Source of the DNA: Betaproteobacteria bacterium
GTDB lineage: Bacteria > Pseudomonadota > Gammaproteobacteria > Burkholderiales > Usitatibacteraceae
NCBI GenBank assembly: GCA_012274175.1
Contig: JAAOZZ010000164.1
Coordinates: 1-10,322 of the forward strand
DNA: 10,322 bases
Direction of reading: 5' to 3'
The translations under genes and the position numbers were made by a program. Below are positions 1-6,210 of this stretch, one piece after another (the first letter of the stretch is position 1; the number at the start of each line of letters is the position of its first letter). The notes below the pieces were generated by a model. That model worked only from the letters and a program-made list of their open reading frames with translations, was not told the DNA's origin and did not search any database.

Positions 1-81
1 GGGCGGCCCCGGGGGCTGTGGCTGCGGCTGCTGATCCTGGGGCGGTTCCGGAGTGGGAATGTGGGCGCGCGTGGTGGTCAT
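1..81 (-). CDS. Start of a proline-rich protein, truncated by window edge
   Basis: An ATG at 81-79 overlaps the TGA of the LigD polymerase gene (80-78) as ATGA, the usual sign of translational coupling. The frame stays open for 27 codons to the window edge and encodes a low-complexity N-terminus, MTTTRAHIPTPEPPQ followed by a run of Q, P and G. Only this disordered-looking segment is visible, so no family can be assigned. Proline-rich short leaders like this are common on small hypothetical or membrane-anchored proteins. The upstream Shine-Dalgarno sequence is weak (GGAA about 8 nt before the ATG), which fits coupling to the upstream gene. An alternative is that the LigD gene simply ends here and the frame is chance; the exact ATGA overlap argues mildly against that. 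Confidence 0.4.
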   Translation of the reverse strand, partial: MTTTRAHIPTPEPPQDQQPQPQPPGPP

Positions 82-995
82 GGGGAGATTCCGAGCTTGC
101 GCTTCATCGGCGCGGTGAGGGTCTGGGCCGTGCGGCGCAGCGTCTTCCACGGATCGGAATGCAGGCCCTTCAGCCGGCGCACGACATTGCCGGCGTGGTA
201 CGAGGAGGGCTTCATGCGCCCGCCCAGCTCGTCCCAGTGCAGCGGCGTGGATACGGGCGCGCCGGATCTCGCGCGCACGGAATACGCCGCGACGGTCGTG
301 GCGCCGGGGCTGTTGCGCAGGTAATCGATGAAGATGCGGCGCGGACGCTCGCGCTTGGCCATCCTGGCGGTGAATCGCTGCGGCTCGTCGGCGGCGATCG
401 AATCGGCGAGCGCGCGGGAAAAATCCTTCACCTCGTCCCAGGAATGGCGCGGCGAAAGCGGCACCACCACGTGCAGCCCTTTGCCCCCCGATGTCTTCAC
501 GAACGACGCGAGCCCCAGGTCGTCCAGCCGATCGCGGGTGAGGCGGGCGGCCGCCATCACTTCGCGCCACGGCACGGCGGGATCCGGGTCCAGGTCGAAG
601 ACCATGCGATCGGGCTCGGCCAGGTCGCGCGTGGTCGCGCCCCACACGTGCAGCTCGATCACGCCCTTCTGCACGAGGCCCACGACGGCGGCCGCGGAAT
701 GGGCCATGGCGTAGATGCCTTCGCCGTCGTTTTCCCGGATCGGCACGCGGTCGATCTGCGCCGACCACGCCTTGTCGATGTGCTTCTGGTAGAAGCATCC
801 TTCACCCGGACCCTGCGGACAACGCACCAGGGAGAGCGGCCGGTCGCGCAGCTCCGGCAGCAGCCATTCGGCCACGCTCTCGTAGTACTTCGCCAGCGCG
901 AGCTTCGTGAGGCCCAGCTCGTCGAAGAGCACGCGCTGTGGATGGCTGATCCTCACCCCCGCGACGACGGCGGACCCTGTCTGCGCCGCGCTCAT
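78..995 (-). CDS. ligD: LigD-type NHEJ polymerase (PolDom/primase-like), stand-alone
   Basis: This 305-residue protein is the polymerase domain of bacterial LigD, an archaeo-eukaryotic primase-fold enzyme that adds (ribo)nucleotides to fill ends during Ku-dependent end joining. The N-terminus has the typical start of the domain (GVRISHPQRVLFDELGLTK, then YYESVAEWLLPELRDRPLSL). The metal-binding aspartates are visible as FDLDPD (D134, D136) and FIDYLRN (D224), and the nucleotide-binding loop as SGGKGLH (169-175). There is no ligase (KxDG) or phosphoesterase domain: the protein begins right at the POL domain and the gene upstream is Ku-like, so this is a stand-alone polymerase and not the usual two- or three-domain LigD. 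Its ATG lies 19 nt after the Ku-like stop codon, which makes an operon likely. A ligase partner, if any, must lie outside the window. Name and domain are firm; activity is inferred from the intact motifs. Confidence 0.9.
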   Translation of the reverse strand: MSAAQTGSAVVAGVRISHPQRVLFDELGLTKLALAKYYESVAEWLLPELRDRPLSLVRCPQGPGEGCFYQKHIDKAWSAQIDRVPIRENDGEGIYAMAHSAAAVVGLVQKGVIELHVWGATTRDLAEPDRMVFDLDPDPAVPWREVMAAARLTRDRLDDLGLASFVKTSGGKGLHVVVPLSPRHSWDEVKDFSRALADSIAADEPQRFTARMAKRERPRRIFIDYLRNSPGATTVAAYSVRARSGAPVSTPLHWDELGGRMKPSSYHAGNVVRRLKGLHSDPWKTLRRTAQTLTAPMKRKLGISP

Positions 996-1014
996 CGGCG
1001 CGAGGCCCCGCGCA

Positions 1015-1272
1015 CTACGCGGCGCGCCGATGGTGGCTCGGCGCGCGTCCGCCCGCCGCCTTGCGCCGCGTCTTCGCCGCGAGGCTGCGCTCGAGCAGCT
1101 TGGCGAAGTCGATCACCTCGGCTTCGCGCGGGGCATGCTTCGCCTTCGCCGGGCGCAGCTGCGCGGCGTAGCGCAGGGTGGTGAGCTCCTCGGCCTGCTC
1201 GGCCGGGAAGAGCGAGACCGGTATGTGCACCAGCCCGAAGCGGATGGCGCCCTTCCAGAGTTCCCTGGGCAT
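1015..1272 (-). CDS. Internally deleted Ku-like protein (mini-Ku or decaying ku)
   Basis: An 85-residue ORF whose first 30 residues match the N-terminus of bacterial Ku (ELWKGAIRFGLVHIPVSLFP). It then jumps to LRYAAQLR, which resembles the LLRYADEIR segment that in full-length Ku lies well over 100 residues further on, and then to a Ku-like C-terminal tail (VIDFAKLLERSL, then a Lys/Arg/Ala-rich end). Ordinary bacterial Ku proteins are about 260-300 residues; the DNA-encircling beta-barrel core is essentially missing here. The frame is nevertheless intact and the start is well supported: GAGAGGA sits about 8 nt before the ATG at 1272, and an ATG extending the frame upstream to 1413 lacks Ku similarity and would run into the kinase gene. 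It is followed closely by the LigD polymerase gene. It is either an in-frame deletion remnant or a retained short peptide; canonical ring formation on DNA is not expected. Confidence 0.7.
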   Translation of the reverse strand: MPRELWKGAIRFGLVHIPVSLFPAEQAEELTTLRYAAQLRPAKAKHAPREAEVIDFAKLLERSLAAKTRRKAAGGRAPSHHRRAA

Positions 1273-1293
1273 GTGATCGTTCCTCTCGTCGGC

Positions 1294-1318
1294 GGCTCGC
1301 TCACGAGCGCGGCGAGCC
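1294..1318 (-). other. Possible stem-loop in the leader of the Ku-like gene
   Basis: GGCTCGC (1294-1300) and GCGAGCC (1312-1318) form a perfect 7-bp inverted repeat with an 11-nt loop, 21 nt upstream of the Ku-like ATG and just before its Shine-Dalgarno sequence. An overlapping alternative pairing (GCTCG-CTCA-CGAGC) is also possible. In such GC-rich DNA short stems arise by chance, so a regulatory role is only a suggestion. Confidence 0.25.
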
Positions 1319-1380
1319 CTTGAGTCTGCTTGGATTTCATACGACCACGCTCCCGCAAAAGGGTTTCGGGCCATATTCCC

Positions 1381-1395
1381 GCCACATCCGTGCCC
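1381..1395 (-). promoter_or_regulatory. Candidate sigma-54 (-24/-12) promoter ahead of Ku-like/ligD
   Basis: Read on the minus strand the site is GGGCACGGATGTGGC. Against the RpoN consensus TGGCACG-N4-TTGC it matches 9 of 11 specified positions, with GG and GC exactly 10 nt apart. It starts immediately after the hybrid kinase stop codon, and transcription would begin around 1369, giving a leader of about 97 nt before the Ku-like ATG. I saw no convincing sigma-70 promoter in this 124-nt gap. A 9/11 match is expected by chance a few times per 10 kb in GC-rich DNA when both strands are counted, so position and orientation are the main support. Confidence 0.35.
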
Positions 1396-1396
1396 T

Positions 1397-3418
1397 TCAC
1401 ATGCGCATGCCACGGGCCACGCTCGCGATCACGATCACGAGCTCGGCGGGCGCCACCGGCTTGGCGAGGTGCATCTGGAATCCCTCGGAGAGGGCACGGA
1501 TGCGGTCCTCGCGCTGCGTGAACGCGGATAGCGCCACGGCCGGACGGCGTGGGTGTCCGGGATGGGCGGCTTCCCACGCCCGGATGCGCTTGAGTGTCGC
1601 GTATCCGTCCTCTTCCGGCATCGCGATGTCGCACACGATCACCTCCGGCGCATCCTCCCCGCGGTCCATGGCGAGGTGCGCCATCGCCTCCTGGGCCGAA
1701 GCGCATGCCTCCGCTTGCGCGCCGGCTTGCGTGAGCAGCGCGGCGAGGGACTCGCGGGCGTCCCGCTGGTCGTCGATCAGCAGCACCCGGATGCCCGAGA
1801 GGGAAGGCAGCGCCACGGCGAGGTCGTCGCCGGGCCGGTCGTCGGCCATCGCCACGTGCGTGCCGGAGTCCCGCCGCAGCGGCAGGTAGACGCGAAAGGT
1901 CGCGCCGCGATCCACGCCGTCGCTTTCGCAGGTGACATGTCCTCCGTGCAGCTGTGCCAGGCGCTGCACGAGCGCGAGGCCCAGGCCGAGGCCTTCGTGG
2001 CGGCGGCTGCTCGAACCCTGGTCGGACTGGCGGAAGGGATCGAAGAGATAGGGAAGGAACTCGGGAGGGATGCCCGCGCCGTCGTCGCGCACCTCGATGC
2101 GCGCCATCGGTCCCTCGGCGGCCGCGCCGATCCGCACGGTGCCGCCCGGCGGCGTGAACTTCACCGCGTTGGTCACGAGGTTCACGAAGATCTGGCGCAC
2201 GCGGTCCGGGTCGCCGTGGATCTCCCGCGCTCCCATGCCGTAGTCGGTGACGATGTGCAGGCCCTTCTCGAGCGCGAGCGCCCGCAGGCTCTCGACGGCG
2301 TCGGCGAGCACCGGCAGCAGCGGCATGGGCTGCTTGGCGAGTCCCAGGTTGCCGCTCATGGCGCGCGTCACGTCGAGCAGGTCATCGATGAGGCGCACCT
2401 GGTGCTCCACGCCCGTCATGATTCCCGCGAGCGCCCGGCGCACCGATGGCTGGGCATCCCGCAGCTGGTTCTCCAGCACGTGGGTCCAGCACTTGATGCC
2501 GTTGAGCGGCGAGCGCAGCTCGTGGGAGACGATGGCGAGGAACTGGTCCCGGGCGAGCGTGGCCGATTCCGCGTTGGCGCGGGCGTTTCGCTCCCGCGCG
2601 AGGATTTCCGCCCTGCGCTCTTCCTCCACCTCCCGCGCCGTGTCGTCGCAGGTGATGACGAGCACCGCCTCGACCGATCCGTTGGCCCCGCGCTCCGGGA
2701 TCACGCGCCCGGAGAAATGCCGCCGCTGCCCACTGGCGTCGGCGCGGAACTTGAAGCGCTCCTCGCATCCGCCCGCGAACGCTCCGGCCGCCGCGCGGGC
2801 GAGGGACGCCGCCATGGAACCGGGCAGCTCGATCGCGTCGCGCACGCGGCCGATGAGATCCCCGGCCGGCAACCCGAACGCCTGCTCGCCCGCGCGGTTC
2901 ACGTACAGGCAGCGCATGTCGCGGTCGAAGCGCGCGATCACGTCCGGGATGTTGTCCGCGAGGGTCTTAAAGTCCTCTTCGCGCTTGCGCACCGCCTGCT
3001 CGGCCAGGCGCCGATCGGTGATGTCGAGGCACGAGCCGACGAAGCCGCCGAGGCTGCCCTCGGAGACGAGGGGCGCGCCCTTGGCGAGGAGCCAGCGGTA
3101 CTCGCCGTCGCGGTGGCGCAGGCGGTATTCGATCTCGAAGGCGGCGGCCGCGCCGAATCCCCGCGCGTACGCCGCGATGCAGCGCTCGCGGTCCTCGGGA
3201 TGGATGCCCCCGGTCCACCCGTGGCCCAGCTCGTCCTCGAGGGCCCGCCCCGTGAACTCGAGCCACGGGTTGTTGAAGTACACGCACCTGCGGTCGGTAC
3301 CTGCGACCCAGATCATCACCGGCGCACAATCGGCCATCAGCCGGAAGTGGTCGGTGGTGCCCCCGCGCTGGCGTCCCGGGCGCGAGCGCGCGGGCTGCGG
3401 CGCGGGCCGCGCGCTCAT
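1397..3418 (-). CDS. Cytosolic hybrid histidine kinase, PAS-PAS-HisKA-HATPase-REC
   Basis: A 673-residue sensor kinase with no membrane segment. Two PAS domains lie at about 23-140 and 145-262, the first ending in the PAC-like CLDITDRRLAE. They are followed by a short coiled linker, a HisKA dimerisation domain with the phospho-acceptor H299 in SHELRSP, and a HATPase domain (N box NLVTNAVKF at 413-421, G1 DDGAGIP, G2 GLGLGLAL). A C-terminal receiver spans about 542-668, with acidic pair D549/D550, phospho-acceptor D597 in CDIAMPEEDG, S631 and K653. The start is the ATG at 3418, whose ATGA overlaps the stop codon of the upstream response regulator; the open frame extends further but only by re-reading that gene. 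The pair is thus translationally coupled, and the regulator is the natural phosphotransfer partner. The attached receiver may compete for phosphate or feed back on the kinase. The signal is unknown; soluble PAS domains suggest an internal cue such as redox state or a metabolite. Confidence 0.88.
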   Translation of the reverse strand: MSARPAPQPARSRPGRQRGGTTDHFRLMADCAPVMIWVAGTDRRCVYFNNPWLEFTGRALEDELGHGWTGGIHPEDRERCIAAYARGFGAAAAFEIEYRLRHRDGEYRWLLAKGAPLVSEGSLGGFVGSCLDITDRRLAEQAVRKREEDFKTLADNIPDVIARFDRDMRCLYVNRAGEQAFGLPAGDLIGRVRDAIELPGSMAASLARAAAGAFAGGCEERFKFRADASGQRRHFSGRVIPERGANGSVEAVLVITCDDTAREVEEERRAEILARERNARANAESATLARDQFLAIVSHELRSPLNGIKCWTHVLENQLRDAQPSVRRALAGIMTGVEHQVRLIDDLLDVTRAMSGNLGLAKQPMPLLPVLADAVESLRALALEKGLHIVTDYGMGAREIHGDPDRVRQIFVNLVTNAVKFTPPGGTVRIGAAAEGPMARIEVRDDGAGIPPEFLPYLFDPFRQSDQGSSSRRHEGLGLGLALVQRLAQLHGGHVTCESDGVDRGATFRVYLPLRRDSGTHVAMADDRPGDDLAVALPSLSGIRVLLIDDQRDARESLAALLTQAGAQAEACASAQEAMAHLAMDRGEDAPEVIVCDIAMPEEDGYATLKRIRAWEAAHPGHPRRPAVALSAFTQREDRIRALSEGFQMHLAKPVAPAELVIVIASVARGMRM

Positions 3419-4815
3419 GCAGCGCGCGAAGCGTCGCCCATCCCGGGACGGTGGTGTTCCTCGCGGATGCCGTATTCGCGCAGGCGGTTGTAGAGCGTCT
3501 TGGTGCAGATGCCCAGCATCTCCGCGGTGCGCTTGCGCTCGCCCCCGCAATGCTCGAGCGTGGACAGGATCAGCTCCCGCGCCGCGACCGACAGCGGGGT
3601 GCCCAGGGGCACCGTGATCGCGGGCGTGGACGACAGCGCGGATCCGCCAGCGATCTGTATCGGCTCGGCGTCGAGCGTGGGTCCTTCGAGTCCTTGTTCT
3701 CCGGCCATGATGAATACCCTATGGATGTAGTTCTTGAGTTCCCGCACGTTGCCGGGCCACGGATGCTGTTTCATCCGCGCGATCGCGCCCGGCGCAAACT
3801 TCTTCCGTGTCCCACATGCCGTGTTCATCTCCTCGAGAAAGTGGTTGGCGATGAGATCGATGTCCTCGCCGCGGCTGCGCAGCGGGGCCATCTCGAGCGG
3901 GAACACGTTCAACCGGTGGTAGAGGTCCTCGCGCAGCTTGCCCTGGCGCACCGCCTCGCGCGGATCCCGGTTCGTGGCGGCGATGATGCGCACGTCGGTG
4001 GCGATCGCGCGCGACGTGCCGATGCGCATCAGCGTACCTGTCTCGAGCACCCGCAGCAGGCGCACCTGCAACTCGAGGGGCATCTCGGTGATCTCGTCAA
4101 GGAAGAGGGTGCCTGCGTCGGCCTGCTCGAAGTATCCCTTGTGCTGGCGATCGGCGCCCGTGTAGCTGCCGCGCTCGTGCCCGAACATCTCGTTCTCGAT
4201 CAGGTTGGGGGAGATTGCGCCGCAGTTGATCGCGAGGAACGCATGCTTGCGCCGCCGCGAAAGCTCGTGGATCGCGCGCGCCACGATCTCCTTGCCGGTG
4301 CCGCTCTCGCCCAGAAGGAGGACCGTGGCTTCCGTGGGAGCGACCCGCGCGATCTTGTCGTAGACCACCTGCATCGGGGGGGAGCGCCCCACGAGGCGGC
4401 CGAAGCGCCCCAGCCGGGACAGCTCGTCGCGCAGCGCCCCGATCTCGGCGCGCAGCTCGCCGCTCTTCGGTACGCGCGAAAGCACGGCCTTCAGCCGCTG
4501 CAGGTTCACCGGCTTGGTGAGGTAGTCCGAAGCGCCCAGCCGCAACGCTTCCACGGCGCTCTCCACGCTCGCGTGCCCCGTGATGAGGATGGTCTCGATG
4601 GACGAGCGATCCTCCAGGTCCTCGAACAGGTCGATGCCGCTGCCGTCGGGAAGGCGCAGGTCCATGAGCACCACGTCCGGCCGCTGGCGCACGAGCTGGA
4701 TGCGCGCTTCCGCGATGCTCCCGGCCACGGCCGTCGTGAAGCCTTCGGCCGATACCAGTGCCGCGAGGGCCTCGCGGGTGTTCGCGTCGTCGTCGACAAT
4801 GAGGATGTGGGACAT
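3415..4815 (-). CDS. Sigma-54-dependent response regulator, NtrC family (REC-AAA+-Fis)
   Basis: A 466-residue bacterial enhancer-binding protein. The receiver (about 3-115) has the acidic cluster D8-D10, phospho-acceptor D52 and K101. The AAA+ domain (about 140-375) has Walker A GESGTGKE (169-176), Walker B LFLDEI (237-242), the sensor AATNRD and the WPGNVREL motif (353-360). The sigma-54-contacting loop reads GSYTGA (216-221) where most members have GAFTGA; the Thr-Gly-Ala end is kept, so sigma-54 contact is still expected. A Fis-type helix-turn-helix closes the protein (about 407-450; RTAEMLGICTKTLYNRLREYG). The ATG at 4815 begins right at the receiver (SHILIVDDD) with GGGAG about 10 nt upstream; an in-frame GTG at 4848 would add 11 unsupported residues. 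It is the first gene of the operon with the hybrid kinase. Phosphorylated, it should oligomerise and use ATP to open RpoN promoters; two candidates lie on either side of the locus. Confidence 0.92.
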   Translation of the reverse strand: MSHILIVDDDANTREALAALVSAEGFTTAVAGSIAEARIQLVRQRPDVVLMDLRLPDGSGIDLFEDLEDRSSIETILITGHASVESAVEALRLGASDYLTKPVNLQRLKAVLSRVPKSGELRAEIGALRDELSRLGRFGRLVGRSPPMQVVYDKIARVAPTEATVLLLGESGTGKEIVARAIHELSRRRKHAFLAINCGAISPNLIENEMFGHERGSYTGADRQHKGYFEQADAGTLFLDEITEMPLELQVRLLRVLETGTLMRIGTSRAIATDVRIIAATNRDPREAVRQGKLREDLYHRLNVFPLEMAPLRSRGEDIDLIANHFLEEMNTACGTRKKFAPGAIARMKQHPWPGNVRELKNYIHRVFIMAGEQGLEGPTLDAEPIQIAGGSALSSTPAITVPLGTPLSVAARELILSTLEHCGGERKRTAEMLGICTKTLYNRLREYGIREEHHRPGMGDASRAA

Positions 4816-5196
4816 GGGTAGATGGCTCCCGCCGGGAAGTCCGGGCACGCGGCCCAGTGGAAAGAAAGTTCGTTGCCGTGAGAAGTTTTTTCATGTTGAA
4901 CCGGCCCGCGATCGAAGGCTGTCGGTCGAGTCCTACATGCCGTAGGGCCCTTCCGACGAATTTCCGCAGGCGGGAGTTCGCCGCGCGGATTGCTACCGGG
5001 CGGGAGGCAAGCGCGAGGCGAGCAGCGGGGCGCACGCCCGCAGCGGATCGAGTGTTCGGCTTCCGATCTTCATCTATGCGACACCGGCACGAGGACCGAC
5101 GATGCGGCGCTCGGGATGGACGCGCGGATCCACGGGTTCCCGGGGCACGGCCGTCGGGTGGTCGCATCGCTTACGGTCGTGGCAGCTCCCGTCGCG
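4816..5196. other. Intergenic stretch with no supported gene
   Basis: These 381 nt separate the lipoprotein stop codon from the response-regulator start. I found no ORF with both a ribosome-binding site and protein-like composition, no tRNA and no clear intrinsic terminator. The T6 run at 4885-4891 is not preceded by a GC-rich hairpin on either strand. Searching the minus strand for GG-N10-GC gave no good RpoN site. The promoter of the regulator-kinase operon should lie here, but I could not place convincing -35/-10 boxes. Confidence 0.5.
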
Positions 5197-5349
5197 TCAC
5201 TTGGGAGGCATCGAGGAGCTGGTGGACGGCTGCGGCGTAGTGGTCGCCGTGCTGGTGCCGGGCGTCGTAGTGGTGCTGCCGGTGTCCGTGCCCGTCCTGT
5301 TCTTGTCGCAGCCGGCGAGGGCGGTCAATAGCGGAGCGATCTTGTTCAT
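5197..5349 (-). CDS. Small Thr/Ser-rich lipoprotein
   Basis: A 50-residue ORF reading MNKIAPLLTALAGC and then a polar tail. The start has a lysine, a short hydrophobic stretch and a textbook lipobox, LAG|C with the lipidated cysteine at residue 14, so signal peptidase II processing and membrane anchoring are expected. The mature peptide (about 37 residues, CDKNRTGTDTG, then Thr/Ser/Pro-rich to PPK) looks disordered, like a small cell-envelope spacer or entericidin-like peptide, but I do not recognise a named family. The ATG is supported by GGAGAGG a few nt upstream. A sigma-54-like promoter lies about 80 nt upstream in the right orientation. The gene sits between a sigma-54 activator and a divergent secreted-protein gene. 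The hydrophobic segment is short for a signal peptide (about 10 residues), the main reason for caution. It is easily missed because of its size. Confidence 0.7.
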   Translation of the reverse strand: MNKIAPLLTALAGCDKNRTGTDTGSTTTTPGTSTATTTPQPSTSSSMPPK

Positions 5350-5427
5350 GGCCTCTCCGATGCACGTGAAGAGTTGAAGGGAGCGGTTTGCGCTCGAGTC
5401 CGAGGAGGCGTTTCATTGGAAGACAAC

Positions 5428-5442
5428 GCACAACCCATGCCA
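5428..5442 (-). promoter_or_regulatory. Candidate sigma-54 (-24/-12) promoter of the lipoprotein gene
   Basis: Read on the minus strand the site is TGGCATGGGTTGTGC. It matches 9 of 11 specified positions of TGGCACG-N4-TTGC, with the obligatory GG and GC 10 nt apart. Transcription would start near 5416, leaving a leader of about 67 nt before the lipoprotein ATG at 5349. The next minus-strand gene downstream of the lipoprotein encodes a sigma-54 activator, which makes a functional link plausible. An imperfect 14-nt palindrome, CACCTGCGCGGGTG at 5520-5533, lies about 90 nt upstream, a usual enhancer distance, but is only a guess as a binding site. Confidence 0.5.
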
Positions 5443-5594
5443 ATCGCGTTTCACTCGGAGCGGCGCCCGTAGGCGGTACAAAGCGGCCCTATTCTTGCTG
5501 AATATTGGAAATGCTTTCTCACCTGCGCGGGTGGGGACGGGGGTGTGGCGACGGGATACGGTGAGACCTGATTCCCCTTGGAGGTGTCCGCCCG

Positions 5595-6074
5595 ATGCGA
5601 TCCGCTGCCGCAGCTGCCGTGTCGATTTCCTTCGCCGGCATGGTGCATGCCGCCCACGGAATCGCGAGCGGTCCCGACGCGATGGGGTCCCGTGCCGCGA
5701 TGGATGTCGCCATACGCATTCCCGCGTCCCTACATTTCGCGCTGACCGGGCAGCCGCAGAGCATCCAGGTGAGCGCGAGCGATGCGGCGGCAGGCGTGGT
5801 CCTGGTGAATGGCGCGACACTCGCGCTCATGTCCAACGATCGCCGGGGCTGCGTGCTCGAGGCCGTCGTTTCGGGCCCGTTCACCGAAGCGATCATCGAC
5901 GGCCTAGCGTCGCCAATGCACGTCACTGCGCGCGGAGTGCGCCTTCGAATGCCCTCGATGGTTGGATCGGCCCGACCCGGACCGATGCGCCTGCGCTATC
6001 GGTTGTCGCTGAAGGCGGGGACGGCGCCCGGCGTCTATCCATGGCCGGTGAGGCTGGAGATAGGTTCGCCCTGA
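5595..6074 (+). CDS. Exported protein of unknown family, 159 residues
   Basis: The only plus-strand gene supported here. The N-terminus is a signal peptide (MRSAAAAAVSISFAGMVHA, cleavage likely after residue 19 or nearby), so the product should be periplasmic or surface-exposed. The mature part alternates short hydrophobic and polar stretches (VAIRIPASLHFAL, GVVLVNGATLALMS, RLRMPSMVG, PMRLRYRLSLKAG, YPWPVRLEI). This suggests an all-beta, immunoglobulin- or pilin-like fold, in the manner of small secreted beta-sandwich proteins. There is a single cysteine (C86), so no internal disulphide. The ATG is preceded by GGAGG with a 10-nt spacer. It is divergent from the lipoprotein gene and the two share a 245-nt intergenic region. 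I do not recognise a named domain, and the function is unknown; the fold is inferred from sequence pattern only. Confidence 0.72.
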   Translation: MRSAAAAAVSISFAGMVHAAHGIASGPDAMGSRAAMDVAIRIPASLHFALTGQPQSIQVSASDAAAGVVLVNGATLALMSNDRRGCVLEAVVSGPFTEAIIDGLASPMHVTARGVRLRMPSMVGSARPGPMRLRYRLSLKAGTAPGVYPWPVRLEIGSP

Positions 6075-6210
6075 GAGTAAATCAGTGCATCGCGAACATT
6101 TGACATAATACAAATTATGCGCGCTTCGTGGCTCAAGTAGCGTGCCAGACACTAATGACATATCATGTGGTTGCGCAGCTTATCTCGAAATAGCATCAAT
6201 TTACTCACAG
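6071..6210. repeat. AT-rich convergent spacer bounded by imperfect inverted repeats (MITE-like)
   Basis: Left arm CTGAGAGTAAATCAGTGC (6071-6088) and right arm, read on the minus strand, CTGTGAGTAAATTGATGC (6210-6193) agree at 14 of 18 positions, including an unbroken GAGTAAAT. The arms include the stop codons of both converging genes. The DNA between them is visibly AT-richer than the rest of the window and holds further short palindromes, among them CATAAT-ACAA-ATTATG at 6104-6119. It could be a small non-autonomous mobile element or a bidirectional 3'-end structure. I see no target-site duplication. Confidence 0.35.

Noticed and set aside
1113..1706. Minus-strand frame containing MKSKQTQGLAALVSEPP upstream of the Ku-like gene as a possible leader peptide
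   Set aside because: The frame overlaps the Ku-like gene out of register with Arg/Ser-rich sequence and no ribosome-binding site of note; there is nothing to separate it from chance.
1553..3493. Long plus-strand ORF of 646 residues opposite the hybrid kinase
   Set aside because: Arg/Ala/Gly/His-rich shadow typical of GC-rich genes; the opposite strand encodes a complete, motif-bearing kinase.
3451..4821. Plus-strand ORF of 456 residues opposite the NtrC-type regulator
   Set aside because: No recognisable motif, and it is antisense to an intact REC-AAA-Fis protein.
4097..4894. Minus-strand frame starting MKKLLTATNFLSTG at 4894, which looks like a signal-peptide start
   Set aside because: It runs straight into the response-regulator gene in a different frame, turning Arg/Pro/His-rich with no domain; no lipobox or stop codon occurs before the overlap.
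5102..5377. Plus-strand ORF of 91 residues with GAGGA before its ATG and a Val-rich hydrophobic stretch
   Set aside because: It is the antisense of the Thr/Ser-rich lipoprotein tail: Val/Gly runs arise from complementing Thr/Pro codons. The minus-strand lipoprotein has a far better signature.
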